From Methylobacterium adhaesivum (GTDB lineage Bacteria; Pseudomonadota; Alphaproteobacteria; Rhizobiales; Beijerinckiaceae): a stretch of 64,000 nt of DNA. Below, one piece after another: positions 57,267-64,000 of the stretch. The DNA lies in assembly GCF_022179065.1 (NCBI RefSeq), contig NZ_BPQD01000008.1:62001-126000 (forward strand), written 5' to 3'. The position numbers were made by a program, and so were the translations under genes. The number at the start of each line of letters is the position of its first letter. Position 1 is the stretch's first letter. A model generated the notes under the pieces. The model saw only the letters and a list, made by a program, of their open reading frames with translations, ran no database searches and was not told where the DNA came from.

Positions 57267-58430
57267 TCAGGCGGCCAGGGCCTGGCTGCTCCAGGCACGA
57301 ACCTCGGCGTCGATGGCCAGGGCCTCGTCGACATCGGCCGGGGCCTGCCGGTGGATACCGGCGAAATGGGTGCAGGCGCGCTCGACGAGGTCGCTGATCC
57401 CGTAGAAGCCGATGGCGCCCCGGATGAAGGCGGCCACGGCGATCTCGTTGGCGGCGTTCATCACCGTGGGGGCGGCGCCGCCATCGCGCAACGCCGCCCT
57501 GGCGAGCCGCAGGCACGGGAAGCGCGCCTCGTCCACGGCCTCGAAGGTGAGGCTGCCCACCGCCGCGAGGTCCAGCACGCGACCGCGCGCGATGGTGAGG
57601 CGCTCGCCCAAACCGAGGCAATGCGCGATGGGCACGCGCATGTCGGGCATGGCGAGGCCCGCCGTCACGGCGCCGTCGCGCCAGGTGACGAGGCCGTGGA
57701 TGATGGATTGCGGATGCACGATGGCGTCGAGGCGGTCGGCCTCGAGGCCGAACAGGTGGTGCGCCTCGATGAGTTCGAGGCCCTTGTTCATGAGCGAGGC
57801 CGAATCGATGTTGATCTTCATGCCCATGGACCATGTCGGATGGGCGGCGGCGTCCTCGGGCGAGGCGGCGGCGATGCGCTCGGCGGTCCAGGTGCGGAAC
57901 GGGCCGCCGGAGGCCGTGATCGTCATGGTGGCGACGTCCGCGACCTTGCCGTCGCCCAGGGCCTGCGCGAGGGCGTTGTGCTCGGAATCCACCGGCAGCA
58001 GGGTGGCCCCGTAGCGCTTGGCGTCGCGCATGAAGGCGTCGCCGGCGCAGACGAGGCTCTCCTTGTTGGCGAGCGCCACCGTGCGGCCGAGACGCAGGGC
58101 CGCGTGGGTCGGACGCAGGCCGGCGGCACCGCTGACGGCGGCCATGACGATGTCGGCGTCGCGGGCGACGGCCTCGAGGACGGCGCTCTCGCCCGCCCCG
58201 TTGGGAATGCCGGTGCCGGAGAGAAGGTCCTTCAGGGCGGCGCCCTGCGAAGCGTCGGCCAGGGCGACGAAATCGGCGCCGATCTCACGCGCGAGCTTGG
58301 CGATGGCCTCGGCGTCGCGGCCGCCGACCAGGGCGCCGGTGCGGAAACGCTCCGGATGCTGGGCGAGGAGGTCCGTGGTGGACCGGCCGATGGAGCCGGT
58401 GGCGCCCAGGATGGAAACGGTGAGACTCAA
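57267..58430 (-). CDS. dxr: 1-deoxy-D-xylulose 5-phosphate reductoisomerase
   Basis: Second enzyme of the MEP isoprenoid pathway, converting DXP to MEP with NADPH. The N-terminal NADPH motif is VSILGATGSIGRSTTDLL; active-site and metal residues are in PVDSEHNALAQAL and MKINIDSASLMNKGLELIEAHHLF. I use a TTG start at 58430 (SLTVSILGATG), with GAAGGAA nine bases upstream, giving 387 residues as in relatives; the ATG-started extension to 58685 runs through cdsA. It is 13 bases after the cdsA stop. Confidence 0.95.
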   Translation of the reverse strand: MSLTVSILGATGSIGRSTTDLLAQHPERFRTGALVGGRDAEAIAKLAREIGADFVALADASQGAALKDLLSGTGIPNGAGESAVLEAVARDADIVMAAVSGAAGLRPTHAALRLGRTVALANKESLVCAGDAFMRDAKRYGATLLPVDSEHNALAQALGDGKVADVATMTITASGGPFRTWTAERIAAASPEDAAAHPTWSMGMKINIDSASLMNKGLELIEAHHLFGLEADRLDAIVHPQSIIHGLVTWRDGAVTAGLAMPDMRVPIAHCLGLGERLTIARGRVLDLAAVGSLTFEAVDEARFPCLRLARAALRDGGAAPTVMNAANEIAVAAFIRGAIGFYGISDLVERACTHFAGIHRQAPADVDEALAIDAEVRAWSSQALAA

Positions 58431-58443
58431 CGGAGACGTTCCT

Positions 58444-59313
58444 TCAGACCGCGCCCATGCGATGCGCGAGGAGATACAATCCGGCCAGCAGCGCCACGGC
58501 GGCGAAGCCATCGAGGCGGTCCATGACGCCGCCGTGACCGGGAATCGAGCGGCCGGAATCCTTGACGCCCCAGTGCCGCTTGAGGGCGGATTCGGCGAGG
58601 TCGCCGGCCTGGCTGAACACCGATGCGGCGGCGCTGACGAGTCCGACGAGGAGGAGCGAGGTCGCCGCGAGGGCGCTCCCGCCATGGTCCCGAGCGATGA
58701 TCACGGCGCCGATGCCGGCGGCGGTGCCGGCGGTGAGGCCGCCGAGGGCCCCGGACCAAGTCTTCTTCGGGCTCACGGCCGGCATCAGTTTCGGGCCGCC
58801 GAAGGTGCGTCCCGTGATGTAGGCGACCACATCCGTGGACCACACCACGGCGAACATCCAGGCCGGGCCGAGGATGCCGATGGCGGGATCGTCGCGCAGC
58901 CCCGGCGGCACGAGGGCCACGACGGCGCCCCCGGCGAGACCCGCGACGGCCCGGCCCCGGGCCGCCCCGTCCCGAGCTACGATCAGGAGCCCGGTGATAC
59001 CGGCCGCCGCCACCGCGACGAACACGAGGGGGGACGCCCCCTCCCGCAGGCACAGGGCGAGGCCTCCGAGCGTCACGGCGATGACGGCGACGAGGAGCCG
59101 GCGCGGGCCCGTGCGGCTCATGCCGATCCATTCCGCCGTGCCGACGACGGCGGCGGCGAGCCAGATCAGGGCGAAGAGGCCGCCGCCGATGACGAGGGCC
59201 GAGACGACGAGGGCGGCCAGGACGACGCCCGAGACGAGGCGCAGCTGGAATTCGCGCCCCGCGAACGGATTGCGGCGGGCGCCGGAGGCCGCCTCGTTGG
59301 GAAGTCCCGTCAT
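58444..59313 (-). CDS. cdsA: Phosphatidate cytidylyltransferase
   Basis: Membrane enzyme of 289 residues that makes CDP-diacylglycerol from phosphatidate and CTP. About eight hydrophobic segments precede the C-terminal CDS signature GRSIPGHGGVMDRLDGF, with KKTWSGALGG and FGGPKLMPAVSP before it. The ATG at 59313 overlaps the uppS stop by one base (TGATG), so translation is coupled; the frame extends to 60174 only as a shadow of uppS. Confidence 0.95.
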   Translation of the reverse strand: MTGLPNEAASGARRNPFAGREFQLRLVSGVVLAALVVSALVIGGGLFALIWLAAAVVGTAEWIGMSRTGPRRLLVAVIAVTLGGLALCLREGASPLVFVAVAAAGITGLLIVARDGAARGRAVAGLAGGAVVALVPPGLRDDPAIGILGPAWMFAVVWSTDVVAYITGRTFGGPKLMPAVSPKKTWSGALGGLTAGTAAGIGAVIIARDHGGSALAATSLLLVGLVSAAASVFSQAGDLAESALKRHWGVKDSGRSIPGHGGVMDRLDGFAAVALLAGLYLLAHRMGAV

Positions 59314-60140
59314 CAGCTCTGGCCGCTGAGACCACCGAAGCGCCGGTCGCGGCGATGGTACTCCCCGATGGCGGCGACGAAGGTGTCGTGATCGAAGTCC
59401 GGCCACAGGGCCGGCGTCGTCACGTACTCGGCATACGCCGTCTGCCAGGTGAGGAAGTTCGAGAGGCGCATCTCGCCCGAGGTGCGGATGACGAGATCGG
59501 GATCGGGGATGCCGGTGGTGTCGAGGGCCGCCGTGACGGCGTCGCTGTCGATCTCCTCCGGCACCGCGCGCCCGTCCGCACAGGCCCGGGCGAGGGTCCG
59601 GATGGCGCGGACGATCTCCTGGCGCCCGCCGTAATTGAACGCGACCACGAGGGTGAGGCCGGTATTGGTCCGGGTCATCGCCTCGGCCTCGTCGAGGAGC
59701 CCTGCGATATCCGGGCTCAGGCCCTCGCGGTCGCCGATGATGCGGACCCGCACGTTGTTGCGGTTGAGATCGGCGAGATCCCGGCGCACGAACAGCTTGA
59801 GCAGACCCATGAGGTCGGCAACCTCGGCCGGCGGCCGGCGCCAGTTCTCCGAGGAGAAGGTGTAGATAGTCAGGTAGTCCACGCCCAGATCGATCGCCGA
59901 GCGCACGGCCCGGCGCACGGCCTCGACGCCCCGGCGATGGCCCTCGACGCGGGGGAGGCCGCGCCGGGCCGCCCAGCGCCCGTTCCCATCCATGATGATG
60001 GCGACATGCGCCGGGGCCGGCAGTGCCAGACCCGCTGGCAGGCGCGGCGCTCCACCCGGCGCGGCCTGCGACCGGATCGAACCATCCTGCCCTTCCGCCG
60101 CTCCGGCCTCGATGTGACGCGCGCCCTCGATCCGACCCAA
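59313..60140 (-). CDS. uppS: Isoprenyl transferase (undecaprenyl diphosphate synthase)
   Basis: Cis-prenyltransferase of 275 residues that makes undecaprenyl diphosphate for peptidoglycan and LPS export. Motifs in order: [25 protein letters not shown] with the catalytic Asp and phosphate-binding Arg, [22 protein letters not shown], and [24 protein letters not shown]. The first 40 residues are a variable Gly/Ala-rich extension, so a start further in is possible. It lies between frr and cdsA as in most bacteria. Confidence 0.94.
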   Translation of the reverse strand: MGRIEGARHIEAGAAEGQDGSIRSQAAPGGAPRLPAGLALPAPAHVAIIMDGNGRWAARRGLPRVEGHRRGVEAVRRAVRSAIDLGVDYLTIYTFSSENWRRPPAEVADLMGLLKLFVRRDLADLNRNNVRVRIIGDREGLSPDIAGLLDEAEAMTRTNTGLTLVVAFNYGGRQEIVRAIRTLARACADGRAVPEEIDSDAVTAALDTTGIPDPDLVIRTSGEMRLSNFLTWQTAYAEYVTTPALWPDFDHDTFVAAIGEYHRRDRRFGGLSGQS

Positions 60141-60282
60141 CGCGCCCCTCCCCTGCCTCGTCCCGTCCGCTCACGAATTCGGTGGGAGCGAAAATCGCTT
60201 CCGTCGATACGGACGCGATTCCATACCGTCGTGCGTGCGCGTTCTTTCCCTAGAAACCGACCTCTTCTAACGTGGAGGGGTC

Positions 60283-60849
60283 CTAAACCTGCATGATTTC
60301 TTTTTCCTTGGCGGCCAGGACGCCATCGATCTCGGCAATGTGTGCATCGGTAGCCTTCTGGACTTCGGCGGCCTGACGCTTCTCATCGTCCTCGCTGATG
60401 GCGCCGTCCTTCTCGAGCTTTTTCAGGTGATCGAGGCCGTCGCGGCGGACGTGGCGGACGGCAACGCGGGCCTCCTCCGTGTACTTGTGCGCGACCTTGA
60501 CCATCTCCTTGCGGCGCTGCTCATTCATTTCCGGAACGCGCAGGCGGATGGTCTGGCCTTCCGTCTGCGGGTTCATGCCGAGATCCGACTCGCGGATCGC
60601 CTTCTCGACGGCGCCGATCATGCCGCGATCCCACACGGAGATGCTGAGCAGGCGCGGCTCAGGCACGCTCACGGTGGCGACCTGCGCCATGGGCATCATC
60701 GCCCCGTAGGCATCGACCTGGATCGGATCGAGGATGCTCGGCGTCGCGCGGCCCGTCCGCAGGGAGCCGAGGTCGCCCTTGAGGGAGGTCACGGCGCCCT
60801 GCATGCGGCGCTTGATGTCGTTCAAATCGAATTCGGGGATGGCAGCCAT
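60283..60849 (-). CDS. frr: Ribosome recycling factor
   Basis: Splits post-termination ribosomes with EF-G. The 188-residue product matches the family over its full length: [35 protein letters not shown] (in parts [19 protein letters not shown]), [38 protein letters not shown] and the C-terminal helix [17 protein letters not shown]. The ATG at 60849 is the family start. Upstream pyrH is 122 bases away. Confidence 0.96.
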   Translation of the reverse strand: MAAIPEFDLNDIKRRMQGAVTSLKGDLGSLRTGRATPSILDPIQVDAYGAMMPMAQVATVSVPEPRLLSISVWDRGMIGAVEKAIRESDLGMNPQTEGQTIRLRVPEMNEQRRKEMVKVAHKYTEEARVAVRHVRRDGLDHLKKLEKDGAISEDDEKRQAAEVQKATDAHIAEIDGVLAAKEKEIMQV

Positions 60850-60971
60850 GCGTTCAAAAGTCCCGACGCGAACGGAGTGAAGGGGGCCGGGCCTCGGGGC
60901 CCGTTCAGCGGCTTCAATGAACCAAAACCCCGTGGCCCGCAAATGGGCTTCGGGCTTTCACCGCCGCCGGC

Positions 60972-61694
60972 TCACGGAACCACGCGGGTGGCGGGGGCCT
61001 CTCCCGTGAGGATCGCCCGGATCGAGCTCGGCGCATGCACGGAGCCGACCACGATGGAGAGCCGGCTCTCGCGCGCGAGGGCGAAGGCGGCGGTGTCCAT
61101 CACCTTCAGGTCGCGGGCGATGGCCTCGTCGTGGGTGAGGCAATCGTAGCGGGTGGCGGAGGGGTCGGTCTTCGGATCGGCCGAGTAGACGCCGTCCACC
61201 TGCGTCGCCTTCAGGACGGCCTCGCAGCGCAACTCGGCCGCGCGCAAGACTGCCGCCGTATCGGTGGTGAAGAACGGGTTGCCGGTGCCGCCGGCGAGCA
61301 CGATGACCTGGCCCTTGTCGAGGTGGTGCAGGGCCGGCTGACGCGCGAAGGTCTCGCAGATGGTCGGCATCGACACGGCCGACATGGTGCGGGCGGGAAC
61401 GCCGGCGGCGTTCAGCGCCGTTTCCAGGGCGAGCGAATTCATCACCGTCGCCATCATGCCGAGCGAATCGCCGGTTGCGCGGTCGATCCAGCCGGCGGAC
61501 GAAATGCGCGCCCCCCGGATCATGTTGCCGCCGCCCACGACCAGGGCGAGCTGGATGCCGGCCTCACGGGTGCGGGCGATGTCCTCGGCGATGCCGGCGA
61601 GCGTCGGTGGGTGAAGCCAGTAGCCGTCGGGGGCGGCCAGGGCCTCCCCGGAGAGCTTCACGAGGACGCGGCGAAACGGTGTGGTCTCCGGCAT
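60972..61694 (-). CDS. pyrH: UMP kinase
   Basis: Amino-acid-kinase-fold enzyme of 240 residues that phosphorylates UMP to UDP. Motifs are RVLVKLSGEAL, ALVVGGGNMIRGA, DSLGMMATVMNSLALETAL, GTGNPFFTTDTAAVLRA and KATQVDGVYSADPKTDP. The ATG at 61694 (MPETTPFRRVLVKLSGE) is used; the frame extends to 61808 without similarity. It lies between tsf and frr in the usual order. Confidence 0.96.
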   Translation of the reverse strand: MPETTPFRRVLVKLSGEALAAPDGYWLHPPTLAGIAEDIARTREAGIQLALVVGGGNMIRGARISSAGWIDRATGDSLGMMATVMNSLALETALNAAGVPARTMSAVSMPTICETFARQPALHHLDKGQVIVLAGGTGNPFFTTDTAAVLRAAELRCEAVLKATQVDGVYSADPKTDPSATRYDCLTHDEAIARDLKVMDTAAFALARESRLSIVVGSVHAPSSIRAILTGEAPATRVVP

Positions 61695-61846
61695 CGAGCC
61701 AGTCCCCTCAAATCCGGTCCTGTCACGAACCGGAGAGCCAATCGGAAGCGGAGGGGTGTCTAGCGCAAGCAGGGTCGAAACGTCGAGGGGCGGCGGCCTC
61801 GCGGCCACCGCCCCCCAGGGTGTTTTCGTCGTCGCCGAAGCGAGGA

Positions 61847-62770
61847 TCAGCCGCGGGCGGCGGCGGCCACCTCAGAGGCGAAGTCCGGGGCCTCTTCCTT
61901 CTCGATGCCCTCGCCGAGGGCGTAGCGCACGAAGGCTTTGAGCTTGACCGGAGCGCCGGCCTTGCCTTCGGCTTCCTTGAGGACCTGCGTGATCGTCTTC
62001 GAGCCGTCGTGCACGAAGGGCTGCTCGAGGAGAGTGACCTCCTTGTAGTAGCTCTTCAGGCCGCTCTCGACGATCTTGGCCAGCACGTTCTCGGGCTTGC
62101 CGGCGTTCTTCTCGCGCAGGATGTTGATCTCGCGATCGAGGATCGTCTGATCGACGCCGGCCGCATCGAGGGCCACCGGGTTGGTGGCGGCGACGTGCAT
62201 GGCGATCTGGCGGCCGAGGGTGGAGAGCACCTCGACGTCACCCTCGGACTCGAGGGCGACGAGCACGCCGATCTTGCCGAGGCCGTCGGCGACCTGACCG
62301 TGGACGTAGGAGGAAATCACGCCCTTGGTCACGTCGAGCTTGGCGACGCGGCGCAGGGTCATGTTCTCGCCGATGGTGGCGATGAGGTTCGCGAGGCTGT
62401 CCTTGACGGTCTCCTGGGCACCGGGGAACTTCGCGGATTCGAGGCCCTCGAGGGTGCCGTCGGTGTCGAGGGCGAGCTTGGCGGCCTCGCGGGCGAAGCC
62501 CTGGAAGCTGTCGTTGCGGGCGACGAAGTCCGTCTCCGAATTCACCTCGACGAGGGCGGCGTGATGCCCGGCGGACTCAACCGCGACGAGGCCCTCGGCG
62601 GCGACGCGGCCGGCCTTCTTGGCGGCCTTGGCGAGGCCCTTCTTGCGCAGCCAGTCCACGGCGGCTTCGATGTCGCCATCCGTCTCGTTGAGGGCGCCCT
62701 TGCAGTCCATCATGCCCGCGCCGGTCTTTTCGCGAAGCTCTTTCACCAGTGCGGCGGTGATGTTGGCCAT
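61847..62770 (-). CDS. tsf: Elongation factor Ts
   Basis: Nucleotide exchange factor for EF-Tu, 307 residues. The N-terminal UBA-like domain [26 protein letters not shown], the linker [15 protein letters not shown] and the EF-Tu-contacting [12 protein letters not shown] are all present, followed by the two core subdomains. The ATG at 62770 is preceded by AGGACAGG. It follows rpsB by 154 bases, a region with two strong hairpins that may set the tsf/rpsB ratio. Confidence 0.96.
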   Translation of the reverse strand: MANITAALVKELREKTGAGMMDCKGALNETDGDIEAAVDWLRKKGLAKAAKKAGRVAAEGLVAVESAGHHAALVEVNSETDFVARNDSFQGFAREAAKLALDTDGTLEGLESAKFPGAQETVKDSLANLIATIGENMTLRRVAKLDVTKGVISSYVHGQVADGLGKIGVLVALESEGDVEVLSTLGRQIAMHVAATNPVALDAAGVDQTILDREINILREKNAGKPENVLAKIVESGLKSYYKEVTLLEQPFVHDGSKTITQVLKEAEGKAGAPVKLKAFVRYALGEGIEKEEAPDFASEVAAAARG

Positions 62771-62819
62771 GGCCTGTCCTTTCTGGGACTCTTGAAGTGC
62801 GGGACTATTGAAGTGAAGG

Positions 62820-62849
62820 AGCCCGGCGCTTCGCAAAAAGCACCGGGCT
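62820..62849 (-). promoter_or_regulatory. Hairpin in the rpsB-tsf leader
   Basis: A 10-bp stem (one G-U pair), AGCCCGGCGC (62820-62829) with GCACCGGGCT (62840-62849), lies 50 bases before the tsf ATG, with a five-base A/T run in its loop. Its arm sequence shares the GCCCGGTGC core with the neighbouring hairpin, so alternative pairings are possible. Confidence 0.4.
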
Positions 62850-62880
62850 TCAGGATGATGCGATCGATCCGTCTGGAGCA

Positions 62881-62912
62881 GCCCGGTGCCGGACGGATGT
62901 CCGGTGCCGGGC
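62881..62912 (-). terminator. Strong hairpin after rpsB
   Basis: A 14-bp stem, GCCCGGTGCCGGAC (62881-62894) with GTCCGGTGCCGGGC (62899-62912), two adjacent G-U pairs and a 4-base loop, lies 13 bases after the rpsB stop. It may partly terminate or stabilise the rpsB transcript; there is no U tract. Confidence 0.5.
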
Positions 62913-62924
62913 CGCGTCCCAGGA

Positions 62925-63989
62925 TCAGGCTGCGGCAGCGGCCTCGACGAAGCCGCGGGCCTGATCGACCCAACCGTCGCGGCCGATGCGGCCGTTGAGC
63001 TTGAGATCGGCATCGACCTTCGCGACGTCGCCCTCGCTCATGGAAGCGAGCTGCCAGTAATGATAGATGCCGGCCTCGTTGAGCTTCTGCACAATCTGCG
63101 GGCCGGCGCCGTTGAGCTTGGACAGGTCGTCGGGCGCGCCGCGGGGAGCCGAGAGCAGCTCGAAGTGCTCGGTGGACTCCACGAGGGCGGCGACATCGGC
63201 CTGGGTAACGGAGCCGGACTCGATGGAGGCCGCGCCTTCGTACTGCGGGATCTCCTCGGCGGTGGGCTCCTCGGAGGCGCCGAGATCGACGCCGCTCGAG
63301 CCCTGGCCGCGCGAGATGCCGTCGATGGCGGCACGGGCGATGAGGTCGCAGTACAGGGCGATGGCGCGACCGGCGTCATCGTTGGCCGGGACCACGTAGG
63401 TGATGCCGTCCGGATTGCAGTTCGTGTCGACGATGGCGGCGACGGGAATGCCGAGGCGCTGGGCCTCCTTGATGGCGAGCTGCTCCTTGTTCGTGTCGAT
63501 CACGAACAGCAGGTCGGGCACGCCGCCCATGTCCTTGATGCCGCCGAGCGCCTTCTCGAGCTTGTCCTTCTCGCGCCCGAGCATCAGGCGCTCCTTCTTG
63601 GTGAGGCCTTGCGCGCCACCGTCGAGGATCTCGTCGACCTTACGCAGGCGCTGGATCGAGCCAGAAATGGTCTTCCAGTTGGTCAGCATGCCGCCGAGCC
63701 AGCGGGAGTTGACGTAGTACTGGGCCGAACGCTTGGCGGCCTCGGCGATGGTGTCGGCGGCCTGACGCTTGGTGCCGACGAACAGCACGCGGCCGCCCTT
63801 GGCGACGGTGTCGCTCACGGCCTGCAGGGCCTGGTGAAGGGCCGGCACCGTCTGGGCCAGGTCGATGATGTGGATGTTGTTGCGCGTCCCGAAGATGTAG
63901 GACTGCATCTTCGGGTTCCAGCGGTGGGCCTGGTGCCCGAAATGGGCGCCGGCCTCGAGAAGCTGACGCATGCTGAAATCAACGGCCAT
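62925..63989 (-). CDS. rpsB: Ribosomal protein S2 with C-terminal helix-hairpin-helix extension
   Basis: Small-subunit protein S2. Residues about 1-230 match the family ([101 protein letters not shown]). The product is 354 residues, about 100 longer than E. coli S2: an acidic linker is followed by [31 protein letters not shown], a helix-hairpin-helix-type domain seen appended to other alphaproteobacterial proteins. The ATG is 11 bases from the right edge, so its promoter is outside the window. Confidence 0.96.
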   Translation of the reverse strand: MAVDFSMRQLLEAGAHFGHQAHRWNPKMQSYIFGTRNNIHIIDLAQTVPALHQALQAVSDTVAKGGRVLFVGTKRQAADTIAEAAKRSAQYYVNSRWLGGMLTNWKTISGSIQRLRKVDEILDGGAQGLTKKERLMLGREKDKLEKALGGIKDMGGVPDLLFVIDTNKEQLAIKEAQRLGIPVAAIVDTNCNPDGITYVVPANDDAGRAIALYCDLIARAAIDGISRGQGSSGVDLGASEEPTAEEIPQYEGAASIESGSVTQADVAALVESTEHFELLSAPRGAPDDLSKLNGAGPQIVQKLNEAGIYHYWQLASMSEGDVAKVDADLKLNGRIGRDGWVDQARGFVEAAAAA

Positions 63990-64000
63990 GATCTTGTGTC

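Overview
The window is about 64 kb of high-GC chromosomal DNA from an alphaproteobacterium. Gene order, the homospermidine pathway, GTTC-type LexA boxes and the gene families present point to Hyphomicrobiales, most likely Methylobacteriaceae (Methylobacterium or a close relative); that assignment is inferred from recognised families, not from a search. Almost everything is core metabolism and information or envelope housekeeping. I found no CRISPR array, prophage, integrase, transposase, rRNA or tRNA gene.

Layout. 2-1,000: the 3' end of a PdeM-type DNA-repair endonuclease and a small DUF3429 membrane protein. 1,045-4,269: a large coiled-coil, single-membrane-segment, Sel1-repeat protein of PodJ-like build. 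4,552-11,517: fatty-acid beta-oxidation genes (acyl-CoA dehydrogenase, thiolase, fused enoyl-CoA hydratase/3-hydroxyacyl-CoA dehydrogenase) interleaved with a DUF2059 protein and an EAL phosphodiesterase; ETF-ubiquinone oxidoreductase at 14,316 would pass the electrons to quinone. 11,647-24,290: moaB, a zinc metallopeptidase, uracil-DNA glycosylase, a TPR protein, ispE, a GGDEF-EAL protein, a polyprenyl diphosphate synthase, a DUF2007 protein, a TrmN6-like methyltransferase, an S49 peptidase and a small secreted protein. 24,491-29,359: glyQ and glyS separated by two unrelated genes. 29,435-35,971: a GNAT protein, a periplasmic glucan protein, then ornithine decarboxylase behind a long structured leader, another GNAT protein and homospermidine synthase. 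36,455-42,557: lexA with a triple LexA-box array, comEC (interrupted near its 5' end), gltX, gltA and a decayed dihydrodipicolinate-synthase-like gene. 43,160-63,989: the conserved alphaproteobacterial run rpsB-tsf-pyrH-frr-uppS-cdsA-dxr-rseP-bamA-lpxD-fabZ-lpxA-lpxI-lpxB, read on the minus strand and interrupted twice, by emrAB/tetR and by a Crp/Fnr-type regulator.

How the genes work together. The minus-strand run links ribosome function, UMP kinase, isoprenoid (dxr, uppS), phospholipid (cdsA), lipid A (lpx, fabZ) and outer-membrane assembly (bamA, rseP). IspE and the polyprenyl synthase belong to the same MEP/isoprenoid pathway. Ornithine decarboxylase makes putrescine, which homospermidine synthase uses.

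Most notable non-gene signals: a dispersed two-hairpin intergenic element in three places (one with a structurally related second module), two identical TetR-type operators flanking the tetR/emrAB promoter region, three GAAC half-sites at exact 11-bp spacing before lexA, a candidate speF-type leader RNA, an in-frame TGA in comEC, and paired hairpins between rpsB and tsf. I saw no convincing wholly new multi-gene system.
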